DNA of 64,000 nucleotides. Origin: Nocardioides ochotonae (lineage in GTDB: Bacteria; Actinomycetota; Actinomycetes; Propionibacteriales; Nocardioidaceae). The stretch lies in NCBI RefSeq assembly GCF_011420305.2, contig NZ_CP061769.1, positions 3,397,001-3,461,000 of the forward strand. The letters are read 5' to 3'. The translations under genes and the position numbers were made by a program. Below are positions 26,111-38,100 of the stretch, one piece after another; the stretch's first letter is position 1, and each line of letters begins with the position of its first letter. Below the pieces are notes generated by a model that saw only the letters and a list, made by a program, of their open reading frames with translations, was not told the DNA's origin and did no database searches.

Positions 26111-27372
26111 GCAACCCCGACAACCCGCAGCCCGCGCCGGAGGCCCAAGGCTCTCCGCCGCCGGAGGTCGAGGAGGCGCCGCACCGCCCCGACGAGGACG
26201 ACCGCGCCAACGGCCCCTGGCACCACGTCCTGCGCTCGATCACCACCGGCAACGCCGCCGTCGGCGTGCTCTCGGTCTTCCTGGCCGTCCTGGTCGGCTC
26301 GGTGATGATCCTGGCGACCAACGAGGAGGTCCGCGCGAGCGCGCAGTACCTCTTCGCCCGCCCCGGTGACTTCTTCTCCGCCGCGTGGGAGGCGATCTCG
26401 GGGGCGTACGGCGCGCTGTTCCGCGGCTCGATCTACAACACCCGCGTCGACGACTTCCAGACCGCGATCCGCCCCCTGACCGAGACCCTGAAGTTCGCCG
26501 GTCCGCTGATCGCCGCCGGCCTGGGCGTCGGCCTGGCGTTCCGCGCCGGCCTGTTCAACATCGGCGGTCGCGGCCAGATGCTCATCGGCGGCGCGTTCGC
26601 CGGGTGGGTGGCCATCAACGCCAACCTGCCGTTCCCGCTGCTGCTGATCGTCTCGATCCTGGCTGGCATGGTCGTCGCCGGCCTGTGGGCCGGCATCGCG
26701 GGCGTGTTGAAGGCCCGCACCGGCGCCCATGAGGTGATCGTCACGATCATGCTCAACTACGTCGGCTACTACCTGGTGCTCTACGCCCTCTCCACCCAGG
26801 GCCTGCTCCAGGCGCCGAACACGATCAACCCGCAGTCGCAGCCCATCCCCGACGAGGGCCAGCTGCCCAAGCTCCTCGGTGACCGGTTCAACCTGCACCT
26901 CGGCTTCGTCCTCGCGCTCGTCGCGGTGGTCGTGGTCTGGTGGCTGCTGAACCGCTCCGCGCTGGGCTACCGCTTCCGCGCCGTCGGGGAGAACCCGCAC
27001 GCCGCCCGCACCGCGGGCATCAACGTCGGGCGCACCTACATCCTCGCGATGCTCATCGCCGGCTCGCTCGTCGGCCTCGCCGCCACCAACCAGGTGCTCG
27101 GCACCGTCACCAGCGGCGTCAACTCCGGCCTGGACGCCGGCATCGGCTTCGACGCCATCACCGTCGCGCTGCTCGGCCGCTCCAGCCCGCTGGGCATCCT
27201 CGGCGCGGGCCTGCTGTTCGGTGCCTTCAAGGCCGGCGGCTTCTCCATGCAGGCCTCCCAGGGCATCCCCGTCGACATCGTCTTGGTCATCCAATCCCTG
27301 ATCGTGCTGTTCATCGCGGCCCCGCCGCTGGTCCGGGCGATCTTCCGTCTGCCCGCAAAGGAGGCCTCGTGA
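26107..27372 (+). CDS. Nucleoside ABC transporter permease 1
   Basis: BPD-type (branched-chain/ribose class) permease, 421 residues with ~9 helices after a 40-residue acidic, Pro-rich cytoplasmic N-terminus. Family blocks: GLGVGLAFRAGLFNIGGRGQMLIGGAFAGW, GAHEVIVTIMLNYVGYYL (coupling region), FRAVGENPHAARTAGINVGRTY and GIGFDAITVALLGRSSPLG. A large external segment (about 75-115) is typical of the NupP subunit. Translationally coupled to the ATPase and to the next permease. Confidence 0.92.
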   Translation: MSNPDNPQPAPEAQGSPPPEVEEAPHRPDEDDRANGPWHHVLRSITTGNAAVGVLSVFLAVLVGSVMILATNEEVRASAQYLFARPGDFFSAAWEAISGAYGALFRGSIYNTRVDDFQTAIRPLTETLKFAGPLIAAGLGVGLAFRAGLFNIGGRGQMLIGGAFAGWVAINANLPFPLLLIVSILAGMVVAGLWAGIAGVLKARTGAHEVIVTIMLNYVGYYLVLYALSTQGLLQAPNTINPQSQPIPDEGQLPKLLGDRFNLHLGFVLALVAVVVVWWLLNRSALGYRFRAVGENPHAARTAGINVGRTYILAMLIAGSLVGLAATNQVLGTVTSGVNSGLDAGIGFDAITVALLGRSSPLGILGAGLLFGAFKAGGFSMQASQGIPVDIVLVIQSLIVLFIAAPPLVRAIFRLPAKEAS

Positions 27373-28664
27373 GCACCCCCGCACCCGCCCCTGCCTCATC
27401 CTCGGGCACGGTGAGCGCTGACCTCGAGGTCATCACCGTCGTCAGCAAGAAGACGTCGGTCGTCCTCGCCGTCGTCACCCTCGCCCTGGCCGCCGCGGCG
27501 CTGTTCGGGCCGCAGGAGGGTGACACGACGTTCCGGCTCGCCACGCGCAACGACTTCTTCGAGCTGCCGGACGTCACCGTGCCCGCCATGGGCACCACCT
27601 GGACGATGGTCGTGCTGCTCGCGCTCATCACCGCCGAGTCGACCCGACGCTACCTGCGCACGCGGACCACCCCGGTCTGGCTGGTCGTCGTGTTCGCGAT
27701 CCTCGCGATGATCGGCTTCCTCGCCTGGGCCGCGGCCGGCAGCACGCTGCCCGTCGTCGGGCTGATCGCGGGCTCGATCGCGCTCGCCGTACCGCTCGTG
27801 TTCGGCGCCCTCGGCGGCGTGCTCGGCGAGCGGGCCGGCGTGGTCAACATCGCCATCGACGGCCAGCTCCTGGCCGGTGCCTTCGCCGCCGCGGTGGTCG
27901 CCTCGGTGATCGGCTCCTCGTGGGCCGGTGTGGTCGGCGCGATGGCCGCCGGCGCCCTGGTCGCCCTGATCCTGGGCGTGTTCGCGATCAGCTACTACGT
28001 CGAGCAGGTCATCGTCGGTGTGGTGCTCAACGTGCTGATCATCGGCTTCACCAGCTTCATGTTCGGCCAGGTGCTGGCACCCAACGCCGAGGCCCTGAAC
28101 AGCCCGCCGCGCCTCGCGCCGTACGCGATCCCCGTGCTGGGCGACATCCCGCTCATCGGCCCGGTGCTGTTCCGCCAGTCCCCGATCGTCTACCTGCTCT
28201 ACGTCACGGTCGCCGTCGTCGCGTGGGCGCTGTACCGCACCAAGTGGGGCCTGCGGGTCCGCGCGGTCGGCGAGCACCCCAAGGCCGCGGACACCGTGGG
28301 CATCAACGTGATCGCCACCCGCTACCGCACGCTGCTGCTCGGCGGCGCGATCGCCGGCATGGGCGGCGCGTTCTACACGCTGGTGTCGGTGCAGCAGTTC
28401 AACCGCGAGATGACCGGCGGGGCCGGCTACATCGCCCTCGCCGCGGTGATCTTCGGCAAGTGGGACCCGATCCGCGCGACCCTGGCCGCGCTGCTCTTCG
28501 GCTTCGCGTCCAACCTGCAGGGCGTGCTGTCGGTCATCGGCTCGCCGGTGCCCAGCGAGTTCATGCTGATGCTGCCCTACATCGTGACCGTGGTCGCGGT
28601 GGCCGGCCTGGTCGGCATCTCCCGCGGCCCGGCAGCCGTCGGCCTGCCGTACAAGAAGGCCTAG
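27369..28664 (+). CDS. Nucleoside ABC transporter permease 2
   Basis: Second permease, 431 residues. After a Ser/Ala-rich N-terminus it shows PLVFGALGGVLGERAGVVNIAIDGQLL, SYYVEQVIVGVVLNVLIIGFTSFM, LRVRAVGEHPKAADTVGINV and TGGAGYIALAAVIFGKWDP, the NupQ pattern. It has three extra N-terminal hydrophobic segments relative to the shortest homologues. The GTG start overlaps the stop of permease 1. Together with the lipoprotein and ATPase it forms one importer; a strong terminator follows. Confidence 0.92.
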   Translation: MSTPAPAPASSSGTVSADLEVITVVSKKTSVVLAVVTLALAAAALFGPQEGDTTFRLATRNDFFELPDVTVPAMGTTWTMVVLLALITAESTRRYLRTRTTPVWLVVVFAILAMIGFLAWAAAGSTLPVVGLIAGSIALAVPLVFGALGGVLGERAGVVNIAIDGQLLAGAFAAAVVASVIGSSWAGVVGAMAAGALVALILGVFAISYYVEQVIVGVVLNVLIIGFTSFMFGQVLAPNAEALNSPPRLAPYAIPVLGDIPLIGPVLFRQSPIVYLLYVTVAVVAWALYRTKWGLRVRAVGEHPKAADTVGINVIATRYRTLLLGGAIAGMGGAFYTLVSVQQFNREMTGGAGYIALAAVIFGKWDPIRATLAALLFGFASNLQGVLSVIGSPVPSEFMLMLPYIVTVVAVAGLVGISRGPAAVGLPYKKA

Positions 28665-28678
28665 CCCCCGCAGCACCC

Positions 28679-28716
28679 CGAGACCCCCGGTTCGCCTCGG
28701 CGAGCCGGGGGTCTCG
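28679..28716 (+). terminator. Terminator of the nucleoside transporter operon
   Basis: An 18-bp stem (28679-28696 with 28699-28716, one G-U) and 2-nt loop, starting 15 bp after the last stop codon. Confidence 0.75.
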
Positions 28717-28719
28717 TGC

Positions 28720-28782
28720 GTCGAGTCGAGACTTCTGCCGCTCGAATCGAGACTTTCGCCGGTCGAGTCGAGACCTGCCTCG
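28720..28782. repeat. Three tandem copies of a ~21-bp GTCGAGTCGAGACTTCTGCC element
   Basis: Units at 28720-28741, 28742-28761 and 28762-28782 share the core TCGAgTCGAGAC followed by a variable C/T-rich end. The core TCGAGTCGA is itself nearly palindromic. It is non-coding, between the transporter terminator and the M20 gene. Confidence 0.6.
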
Positions 28783-28847
28783 CCACAAGGACCGACTCGG
28801 GCAGCCACAAGGGCCGACTGGGGCAGCCATTGGCGCCGACTCGGCGG
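28783..28847. repeat. Three tandem copies of a CCACAAGGGCCGACTCGGGC element
   Basis: Units at 28783-28804, 28805-28826 and 28827-28847 follow the previous repeat directly. They are the reverse complement of the element at 16370-16408, which shows that this family is dispersed in the chromosome. Confidence 0.65.
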
Positions 28848-28858
28848 AGGGGGTGGGG

Positions 28859-30070
28859 TCAGGCGAGGTCGGCGAGGGCGCGGACGGCCACGCCGGCGAG
28901 GACCTTGGCGCCGATGGCGACCGCGCGCTCGTCGACGCGCAGGTCCCCCTGGTGCAGGTCGTACGTCGGGCCGCCGGGCGTGCGGGTGCCCAGGCGCATC
29001 ATGGCGCCGGGCAGGTGGTCGAGGTACCAGCCGAAGTCCTCGCCGCCCAGGCTCTGCTGGGTGACGACCGGGCCCTCGAGGCCGAGCACGTCCTGGGTGG
29101 CGGCAGAGAGCAGCGCGATGGATCGGGCCTCGTTGACGACCGGCGGGACGCCGCGGCGGTAGTCCACCTCGGCGCGCACGCCGTAGGGAGCCACGATCTG
29201 CTCGATGAGCACCGGCACGAGCTTCTCGGCCTCGGACCAGGCGATCGCGTCGAGCATCCGCACGGTGCCGCCGAGCCAGCCGGTGCTGGGCACGACGTTG
29301 TGGGCCGAGCCCGCCTGGAGCACGCCCCACACCACGCTCACGCCGGCGCGGGGGTCGAGGCGGCGCGAGAGGATCGCGGGCAGCTCGGTGACCACCTTGC
29401 CCAGCGCGAAGGTGAGGTCCTCGGTGAGGTGCGGGCGCGAGGTGTGCCCGCCGGAGCCGCTGAGCTGCACCTGCAGGTGGTCGGCCGCGCCGGTGATCGG
29501 GCCTTCGCGCAGGCCGATGTGGCCCACGTCGAGGCTGGGGTCGCAGTGCAGGCCGAAGACCCGGCAGACCTCGGCGAGGGCTCCGAACTCGAGCAGGGCC
29601 AGCGCACCGCCGGGCATGACCTCCTCGGCGGGCTGGAAGAGCAGCCGCACCCGACCGGGCAGCCGGCCGGCCGCGTGGGCGGCGCTCAGGGCGCGGGCGG
29701 CGCCGAGCACCGCGGTGATGTGGACGTCGTGGCCGCACGCGTGGGCAGCGCCGTCGACGGTGCTCACCCACGGGTCGTCGGTCAGGTCCGGGACCGGGAG
29801 CGCGTCGAGGTCGGCGCGCAGCGCCACGATCGGGCCTGTGTCCCCCAGATCGGCGACCAGGCCGGAGCGCGGCAGCCGCGTGACCTGCCAGCCCAGCTTC
29901 TCGACCTCGTCGGCGACGCGGGCCGTGGTGCGGACCTCGCGCCACGACAGCTCGGGGTGTGCGTGCAGGTCCCGACGGAGCGCGAGCAGATCCTCGAGAT
30001 GCTGGTCGACGGCGTCGGCGAGGAGTGCGCTGGTGGTCGGGTCGGTCGGGGTGGGGGCGTCCGCGGGCAT
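28859..30070 (-). CDS. M20-family amidohydrolase (aminoacylase/carboxypeptidase type)
   Basis: A 403-residue metallo-amidohydrolase of the M20D group. Seen are RRDLHAHPELSWREVRT, the LRADLDALPV block, the metal loop GAAHACGHDVHITAVLG, FQPAEEVMPGGALALLEFG, GLHCDPSLDVGHIGLREGP, the dimer domain GSGGHTSRPH and LGGEDFGWYLDHLPGAM near the end. It probably cleaves N-acyl or amino-benzoyl amides; substrate unknown. The ATG at 30070 is supported by a TAGGCT box 7 nt upstream (30078-30083, reverse strand), which implies a leaderless mRNA; a GTG one codon upstream is less well spaced. Confidence 0.9.
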   Translation of the reverse strand: MPADAPTPTDPTTSALLADAVDQHLEDLLALRRDLHAHPELSWREVRTTARVADEVEKLGWQVTRLPRSGLVADLGDTGPIVALRADLDALPVPDLTDDPWVSTVDGAAHACGHDVHITAVLGAARALSAAHAAGRLPGRVRLLFQPAEEVMPGGALALLEFGALAEVCRVFGLHCDPSLDVGHIGLREGPITGAADHLQVQLSGSGGHTSRPHLTEDLTFALGKVVTELPAILSRRLDPRAGVSVVWGVLQAGSAHNVVPSTGWLGGTVRMLDAIAWSEAEKLVPVLIEQIVAPYGVRAEVDYRRGVPPVVNEARSIALLSAATQDVLGLEGPVVTQQSLGGEDFGWYLDHLPGAMMRLGTRTPGGPTYDLHQGDLRVDERAVAIGAKVLAGVAVRALADLA

Positions 30071-30131
30071 CACGTCGAGCCTAGACGACGCGGCCGGGAG
30101 GATCCCGGGACAGTCGGGGCGTGGGACCTCC

Positions 30132-30151
30132 CGGGTGAGCGACCTCACCCG
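30132..30151 (-). terminator. Weak hairpin downstream of meaB
   Basis: CGGGTGAG/CTCACCCG stem (8 bp) with CGAC loop, about 36 bp beyond the meaB stop. Modest stability; proposed only by position. Confidence 0.35.
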
Positions 30152-30186
30152 TCCTGACCCCCACCCGCCCTGCCGGTCGGGTCCGG

Positions 30187-31197
30187 TCAGTCCCGCGGGT
30201 CGGCGTCGTACGCCGCGAGGATCCGGTCGGCCGCCGCCGGCGCGCTGAGCCGCCCGCTGAGCACGTCCGCGGCCAGCTCGTCGCGGAGCGCGGCCACGCC
30301 CGGGGAGCGGCGCAGCCGCTCGTCGAGCTGGTCACGCACGAGGGTCCAGGTGAAGTCCAGCTGCTGCTGGGCGCGCTTGGCGAGCAGCCCGTCGCGCCCG
30401 AGGTGGTCGCGGTGCGCCAGCACCCGCTCCCACACGTCGTCGACGCCGGTGCCGGTGAGGCCCGAGCAGGTGACCACGGGCGGCGCCCACTCCTGCGGGC
30501 CGCGCACCATCCGCATGGCGCCGGCGAGCTCGCGGGCCGCGGCGCGGGCCTCGACCTCGCGGTCCACTCCCCCGGCGCCCTCGGCGTCGGCCTTGTTGAC
30601 CGCGATCACGTCGGCGATCTCGAGGATGCCCTTCTTGATGCCCTGGAGCTGGTCGCCGGTGCGGGCCAGGGTGAGGAACAAGAACGTGTCCACCATGCCG
30701 GCCACGGTGATCTCGGACTGCCCGACGCCGACCGTCTCCACGAGCACCACGTCGTAGCCGGCGCCCTCGAGCACACTCATCGCCTGAGAGGTGGCCGCGG
30801 CGACGCCACCGAGCGTGCCGGCCGACGGCGAGGGCCGGATGAACGCGTTCGGGTCGACCGAGAGCGCGGGCATCCGGGTCTTGTCGCCGAGCACCGAGCC
30901 GCCGGTGCGCACGCTGGAGGGATCGACCGCCAGCACGCCGACCCGGTGCCCGCGGGCGGTCAGGTGGGTGCCGAGGGTCTCGATGAAAGTCGACTTGCCG
31001 ACCCCGGGCACCCCCGAGATGCCGACCCGGACCGCCGGGGTGGGCGGGGCGTGCTCCGCGAGCCGGGCAAGCAGCTCACGGGCGGCCGCGCGGTGGTCAG
31101 CGCGCCGCGACTCCACGAGCGTGATCGCTCGCGCAGCCATGGCGCGCTGACCCGCGCGGATGCCGTCGACCAGGGCGTCGAGGTCAGGGGCGCTCAT
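30187..31197 (-). CDS. meaB: MeaB/ArgK GTPase chaperone of methylmalonyl-CoA mutase
   Basis: G3E GTPase that protects and reloads B12-dependent methylmalonyl-CoA mutase. The 336 residues show Walker A GVPGVGKST (about 61-69), AVDPSS switch I region, ETVGVGQSE (switch II/Walker B region), NKADAEG base-recognition motif, and the C-terminal dimerisation helices. It is the third gene of mutA-mutB-meaB, 19 bp after mutB. Confidence 0.94.
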   Translation of the reverse strand: MSAPDLDALVDGIRAGQRAMAARAITLVESRRADHRAAARELLARLAEHAPPTPAVRVGISGVPGVGKSTFIETLGTHLTARGHRVGVLAVDPSSVRTGGSVLGDKTRMPALSVDPNAFIRPSPSAGTLGGVAAATSQAMSVLEGAGYDVVLVETVGVGQSEITVAGMVDTFLFLTLARTGDQLQGIKKGILEIADVIAVNKADAEGAGGVDREVEARAAARELAGAMRMVRGPQEWAPPVVTCSGLTGTGVDDVWERVLAHRDHLGRDGLLAKRAQQQLDFTWTLVRDQLDERLRRSPGVAALRDELAADVLSGRLSAPAAADRILAAYDADPRD

Positions 31198-31216
31198 CGA
31201 GGGTGCGTCCCGCTCC

Positions 31217-33382
31217 TCAGCCGTCCGTGCGGAGCTTGGCGAGCAGGTCCAGCGCCGAGTCGGCGATGACGGTGCCGGGCAGGAACACCGCCGCCGCGCC
31301 CATCTCCAGCAGCGTCGGCACGTCGTCGGGCGGGATCACGCCGCCGATCACGACCATGATCTCCGGGCGGCCCTGGTCGGCCAGCGCCTGCTTCAGCGCG
31401 GGCAGCAGGGTCAGGTGCCCGGCCGCGAGCGAGGAGACGCCGACGATGTGGACGTCCGCGTCGATCGCCTGCTGGGCGACCTCCTCCGGGGTGGAGAACA
31501 GCGGACCCACGTCGACGGTGAAGCCCATGTCGGCGAACGCCGAGACGATGACCTTCTGGCCACGGTCGTGGCCGTCCTGGCCCATCTTGGCGACCAGGAT
31601 GCGCGGACGGCGCCCCTCGGCCTCCTCGAAGGCCGCGGTGGCGGCGAGGACCTCGTCGAGCTTGCTGTCGCCGGCGGCGCTTGCGGTCTCACGGAACACG
31701 CCGCTGATCGTACGGATCACCGCCTGGTGGCGCCCGTAGACCTTCTCCAGCGCCTCCGAGATCTCCCCCACGGTGGCCTTCGCACGGGCCGCGTCGACGG
31801 CGAGCCCGAGCAGGTTGCCCTCCAGGCCCTGGCCGGCGCCGCGCTCGGCGGCGTTGGTGAGGTGCTCCAGGGCGCGGGTGACCTCGGCGTCGTCGCGCTC
31901 GGCGCGCAGCCGCTCGAGCTTGGCGACCTGGGCGCGGTAGACCTCGTCGTTGTCGACGCGCAGGACGTCGAGCTTGTCCTCGGCGGCGAGCCGGTAGGTG
32001 TTCACGCCGATGACGGCCTGCGCACCGGAGTCGATCCGGGCCTGGGTGCGGGCCGCGGCCTCCTCGATGCGCATCTTCGGGATGCCCTGCTCGATGGCCT
32101 TGGCCATGCCGCCGGCGCTCTCGGCCTCCTGGATGTGCGCCCAGGCGCGCTCCGCGAGGTCGTGGGTGAGCCGCTCGACGTAGTAGGAGCCCGCCCACGG
32201 GTCGATGGTGCCGGTGGTGCCGGACTCCTGCTGCAGCAGCAGCTGGGTGTTGCGGGCGATGCGCGCGGAGAAGTCGGTCGGCAGCGCGATCGCCTCGTCG
32301 AGGGCGTTGGTGTGCAGCGACTGGGTGTGGCCCTGGGTCGCGGCCATCGCCTCGATCGCGGTGCGCCCGACGTTGTTGAAGACGTCCTGGGCGGTGAGCG
32401 ACCAGCCGGAGGTCTGGCTGTGCGTGCGCAGGCTCAGCGACTTGGGGTTCTTCGGGTCGAACTGGCGCACCAGGCGGGCCCACAGGGCCCGGGCGGCGCG
32501 CATCTTGGCGACCTCCATGTAGAAGTTCATGCCGATCGCCCAGAAGAAGCTCAGGCGGGGCGCGAACTGGTCGATGCTCAGCCCGCTCTCGAGGCCGGCA
32601 CGGATGTACTCCACGCCGTCGGCGAGGGTGTAGGCGAGCTCGAGGTCGGCGGTCGCCCCGGCCTCCTGCATGTGGTAGCCGGAGATCGAGATGGAGTTGA
32701 ACCGCGGCATCCGCTGGCTGGTGAAGGCGAAGATGTCGGAGATGATCCGCATCGACGGCGCCGGCGGGTAGATGTAGGTGTTGCGGACCATGAACTCCTT
32801 GAGGATGTCGTTCTGGATCGTCCCCGCGAGCTGCTCCGGCTTCACCCCCTGCTCCTCGGCCGCCGCGATGTAGAGCGCCAGGACCGGCAGCACCGCGCCG
32901 TTCATGGTCATCGACACCGACATCTCATCGAGCGGGATGCCGTCGAAGAGGGTGCGGGTGTCATAGATCGAGTCGATCGCCACGCCGGCCATGCCGACGT
33001 CGCCGCGCACGCGCGGGTGGTCGGAGTCGTAGCCGCGGTGGGTGGCGAGGTCGAAGGCGACCGAGAGGCCCTTCTGGCCGGCCGCGAGGTTGCGGCGGTA
33101 GAAGGCGTTGGACTCCTCGGCGGTCGAGAACCCGGCGTACTGGCGGATCGTCCAGGGCTGGGTGGTGTACATCGTCGGGTACGGCCCGCGCAGGAACGGG
33201 CTCAGGCCCGGGAAGGTGTCGAGCGCGTCGAGGCCGGCGATGTCGTCGGGGCCGTAGGAGGGCTTGATCTCGATGCCCTCCGGTGCGGTCCAGGGCTGGC
33301 CGGAGACGGCCGGCCCGGCGTCGCGGCGCACGGTGGTGTCGCCGGTCAGGGACAGGCCGGAGAAGGACTTCGGAACACTCAT
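31217..33382 (-). CDS. mutB: Methylmalonyl-CoA mutase large (alpha) subunit
   Basis: Adenosylcobalamin enzyme interconverting methylmalonyl-CoA and succinyl-CoA. The 721 residues hold the TIM barrel ([78 protein letters not shown]) and a C-terminal B12 domain with the DxHxxG motif in [17 protein letters not shown] and the GG motif in [10 protein letters not shown]. Its ATG overlaps the mutA stop (ATGA). The product enters the TCA cycle next to sdh and sucCD of this window. Confidence 0.97.
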   Translation of the reverse strand: MSVPKSFSGLSLTGDTTVRRDAGPAVSGQPWTAPEGIEIKPSYGPDDIAGLDALDTFPGLSPFLRGPYPTMYTTQPWTIRQYAGFSTAEESNAFYRRNLAAGQKGLSVAFDLATHRGYDSDHPRVRGDVGMAGVAIDSIYDTRTLFDGIPLDEMSVSMTMNGAVLPVLALYIAAAEEQGVKPEQLAGTIQNDILKEFMVRNTYIYPPAPSMRIISDIFAFTSQRMPRFNSISISGYHMQEAGATADLELAYTLADGVEYIRAGLESGLSIDQFAPRLSFFWAIGMNFYMEVAKMRAARALWARLVRQFDPKNPKSLSLRTHSQTSGWSLTAQDVFNNVGRTAIEAMAATQGHTQSLHTNALDEAIALPTDFSARIARNTQLLLQQESGTTGTIDPWAGSYYVERLTHDLAERAWAHIQEAESAGGMAKAIEQGIPKMRIEEAAARTQARIDSGAQAVIGVNTYRLAAEDKLDVLRVDNDEVYRAQVAKLERLRAERDDAEVTRALEHLTNAAERGAGQGLEGNLLGLAVDAARAKATVGEISEALEKVYGRHQAVIRTISGVFRETASAAGDSKLDEVLAATAAFEEAEGRRPRILVAKMGQDGHDRGQKVIVSAFADMGFTVDVGPLFSTPEEVAQQAIDADVHIVGVSSLAAGHLTLLPALKQALADQGRPEIMVVIGGVIPPDDVPTLLEMGAAAVFLPGTVIADSALDLLAKLRTDG

Positions 33383-35121
33383 GCCAGTGCCTCCCGGGTG
33401 CGGGTGAGGAACGCGAGGGCGTCGACGCCCACCGCGCAGGAGTCGTCGGTCAGGCCGTCGATCGGCTTGCCGGCGATGAGGACCCGGGTCGCGCCGGCGG
33501 CGCGCAGCGCCTCGACGGCGGCGGGGGCCCACTCGGCGTACGTCGCGTCGCTGCCGGCCAGGCAGACCACGGGGCTGCCGCTCGAGGCGGTGTACGCCGC
33601 GGCGAGCGCCTCGGCGTCCACGGTCGGGCCGGCCACCTCGACGGCGATCCCGCCGGCCGCGAACAGGTTGCTCGCGAACGTGGCGCGGGCGGTGTGCGAG
33701 GCGACGGTGCCCAGCGTGGCGAGGAAGACCGGGCGGGCCGCGGGCTCATCGCGCAGCGCCTCGAAGCTCGCGCCGTAGGAGCGCACGCCGTCGAACCCGC
33801 CGTCGGCCTCGCGCTGCGGCAGCTCCTCGGCGAGGTTCGGGAACTCGCTGACGCCGGTGATCGGGCGCTTGCGGCGCGCGACCTCGGCCTCGCGGCGCGC
33901 GACGGTCTCGGCGATCAGCTCCTCGAGGGAGGCGCCGTCCTCGAGGCGACCGAACAGCTCCCAGGCCGCGAGGGCCAGGTCGTCGGTCAGCTTCTCCACG
34001 GCGTACGCACCACCGGCCGGGTCGGCGACCGCGGCGACGTGGGACTCCTCGATGAGCAGGTGGGAGGTGTTGCGCGCGATCCGGCGGCCGAACGCCTCCG
34101 GACGCCCGAGCGGGGCGTCGAAGGGCAGCACCGTGACGGCGTCGGCGCCGCCGACGCCCGCGGCGAACGCGGCGACGGTGGTGCGCAGCATGTTCACGTA
34201 GGGGTCGTAGCGGCTCATCATCGGCCGGCTGGTGACCACGTGCTGGCGCTGGGCCGAGGTCTCGGCGCCGCTCAGCTCGAGGACCCGCGCCCACAGCCGG
34301 CGCGCGGCGCGCAGCTTGGCGATGCTCGGGAACTGCTCGTCGGTGACGGCGTAGCGGAACTCCAGCAGGCCCGCCGCCTCGTCGACGCCGAGGCCGGCTG
34401 CGGTGAGGACCCGCAGCGCGCGGACGCCGAGGACCAGCGACTGGGCGAGCTCCTGGACGTCGGAGGCGCCCTGGTCGTGCACCGCGGTGGCGTCCACGAC
34501 GACGCCGAGCAGGCCGGCGTCACGGGCCAGCGTGGCGACCTCGACGAGGTCGGCCTCCGCGGCCGCGGCGCTCACGCCCAGGTTGGTGCCGGCCGCGAGG
34601 GTGGTCTCACCGGCCAGGGAGAGGAAGGCGCGGGCGGCGGCGACCGGCTCCGCGGCGTCCAGGACGACACCCGCGAGGTCGAGCAGCACGCCGTCGAGCA
34701 GCACGCCGAGGTCGGTGTCGGCGTCGACCTGCACCCACAGGGAGGTCACACCGCCGTCGAGGTCGACCAGCGCGGCCTCGTTGCGCGAGCGGTCCGGGCC
34801 CGCCCCGAGGTGGGCGCGCACGTCCCAGGCGCCGGCTCGGGAGGGACGCCCGGCGGTGCTCAGGGCGTCGAGGAGCTGCGGGGTGCCGAGCGGGGTGATG
34901 CCGATCCCGTCCAGCGTGGTGCGGGTCAGCTTGTCCCACACCGACGAGTCGGGGTCCTCGTCGGTCAGGCGTCGCGACTTGCGCAGGACCGCGGCGGTGG
35001 CGGCCTCCCAGTCGGCGACCGTGGCGCGGTCCTCAGAGTCGGCGAGGTCGAGCGAGCCCTGCTCGGGCTCCAGCTCGGTCGGCTCCGCGAGCCCGCCCTC
35101 GACCGTGGTGTCGGGATTCAT
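33379..35121 (-). CDS. mutA: Methylmalonyl-CoA mutase small (beta) subunit
   Basis: Non-catalytic partner of MutB, 580 residues. It has the same barrel plus B12-like fold but lacks the DxHxxG cobalamin motif, as expected for the small subunit. Recognisable segments are [33 protein letters not shown] and [33 protein letters not shown]. The ATG at 35121 is preferred over the upstream in-frame alternatives because the conserved part begins near residue 28. First gene of mutA-mutB-meaB, divergent from sdhCAB across 212 bp. I saw no B12 riboswitch in front of it. Confidence 0.94.
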   Translation of the reverse strand: MNPDTTVEGGLAEPTELEPEQGSLDLADSEDRATVADWEAATAAVLRKSRRLTDEDPDSSVWDKLTRTTLDGIGITPLGTPQLLDALSTAGRPSRAGAWDVRAHLGAGPDRSRNEAALVDLDGGVTSLWVQVDADTDLGVLLDGVLLDLAGVVLDAAEPVAAARAFLSLAGETTLAAGTNLGVSAAAAEADLVEVATLARDAGLLGVVVDATAVHDQGASDVQELAQSLVLGVRALRVLTAAGLGVDEAAGLLEFRYAVTDEQFPSIAKLRAARRLWARVLELSGAETSAQRQHVVTSRPMMSRYDPYVNMLRTTVAAFAAGVGGADAVTVLPFDAPLGRPEAFGRRIARNTSHLLIEESHVAAVADPAGGAYAVEKLTDDLALAAWELFGRLEDGASLEELIAETVARREAEVARRKRPITGVSEFPNLAEELPQREADGGFDGVRSYGASFEALRDEPAARPVFLATLGTVASHTARATFASNLFAAGGIAVEVAGPTVDAEALAAAYTASSGSPVVCLAGSDATYAEWAPAAVEALRAAGATRVLIAGKPIDGLTDDSCAVGVDALAFLTRTREALA

Positions 35122-35231
35122 GGTGCGAACCCTAGGTAGTCCCCCGCCGAGTGGATACCCCGGGAGCCCCAACTGTGACGCAGCCGACGCGACACGCGGG
35201 TCGGGTCCGGTGACGTGACCCACGGATAGTT

Positions 35232-35250
35232 TCGGGTTAGGCTCACCTTA
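35232..35250. promoter_or_regulatory. DtxR/IdeR-like iron box between mutA and sdhC
   Basis: The plus strand reads TCGGGTTAGGCTCACCTTA, identical at 16 of 19 positions to the actinobacterial iron-box consensus TTAGGTTAGGCTCACCTAA, the best match in the window. It is 83 bp before the sdhC start and 110 bp before the mutA start, so it could act on either promoter; sdh, rich in Fe-S and heme, is the likelier target. Confidence 0.65.
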
Positions 35251-35320
35251 CTTATAGGTACTCGACAGTAACCGGGCATTTGTCACAGCCCCGGGGGCAC
35301 TTTCCGGCGCCCGCGAGCGG

Positions 35321-35326
35321 TACCGT
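35321..35326 (+). promoter_or_regulatory. -10 box of sdhC, leaderless type
   Basis: TACCGT ends 7 nt before the GTG at 35334, with no ribosome binding site between. Confidence 0.4.
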
Positions 35327-35333
35327 GCTGCCC

Positions 35334-36035
35334 GTGGCAACCCCGACTCTCGTCAAGGGAGCGCGTGCGACGCGCTCCACGATCGCCCTCAAGCTGGCCA
35401 TGGCGGTCAGCGGCATCGTCTTCATCGGCTATGTGCTCGCGCACATGTACGGCAACCTCAAGGCCTTCGCTGGCCATGACGCCTACAACAGCTACGCGCA
35501 CCACCTCCGGGAGTTTGGGGAGCCGATGCTCCCCTACGAAGGCTTCCTGTGGATCATGCGCGTGGCCCTGATCGTGGCGCTCGTGGTGCACGTCGGCAGT
35601 GCGGCAGCCCTGTGGCGGCGCGCGAACAACGCCCGCACGGTGAAGTACGAGGTGAAGAAGAACAAGGGCTCCTCGCTCTCCTCGCGCACCATGCGCTGGG
35701 GCGGCCTGGCGATCCTGTTCTTCGTCATCTGGCACCTCATCCACTTCACGATCGGCAAGGTGAACCCTGCCGGCGGCGAGACCAACGACCCGTACAACCT
35801 GATGGTGGAGTCCTTCGACCTGTGGTGGATGACGCTCATCTACCTGGCCGCGATGCTGGCCCTCGCCATGCACCTCCACCACGGCACCTTCAGTGCGCTG
35901 CAGACGCTCGGCTTCACCAACACCGCCACCTCCCGCGCCCGTGCGCGCGTGGCCGGCTGGGTGGTCGCGGTGGTCATCGCCGGCGGCTTCTCGCTGGTCC
36001 CGCTGTTCACGCTCTTCGGCGTCATCACCAAGTAA
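35334..36035 (+). CDS. sdhC: Succinate dehydrogenase cytochrome b subunit
   Basis: Membrane anchor of a Bacillus/actinobacterial type succinate:quinone oxidoreductase, 233 residues with five membrane helices and several His in or near helices (LAHMYGN, HHLREFG, VVHVGSA, IWHLIHF, MHLHHGT) that can hold two hemes b. There is no separate sdhD, as usual for this single-anchor class, which typically uses menaquinone. The GTG start at 35334 is placed 7 nt after a TACCGT box. Followed 13 bp later by sdhA. Confidence 0.93.
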   Translation: MATPTLVKGARATRSTIALKLAMAVSGIVFIGYVLAHMYGNLKAFAGHDAYNSYAHHLREFGEPMLPYEGFLWIMRVALIVALVVHVGSAAALWRRANNARTVKYEVKKNKGSSLSSRTMRWGGLAILFFVIWHLIHFTIGKVNPAGGETNDPYNLMVESFDLWWMTLIYLAAMLALAMHLHHGTFSALQTLGFTNTATSRARARVAGWVVAVVIAGGFSLVPLFTLFGVITK

Positions 36036-36048
36036 GGGTCCCCAAGAC

Positions 36049-38096
<2,048 letters not shown>

Positions 38097-38100
<4 letters not shown>

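Noticed and set aside
27396..29945. 849-codon reverse open frame spanning a permease gene, terminator and repeats
   Set aside because: It runs antisense to the permease and through the terminator and tandem repeats, with Arg/Gly-rich sequence typical of a GC shadow.
35122..35333. Possible cobalamin riboswitch upstream of mutA
   Set aside because: No B12-box-like sequence or fitting fold seen; the spacer holds only the iron box and promoter-like sequence.
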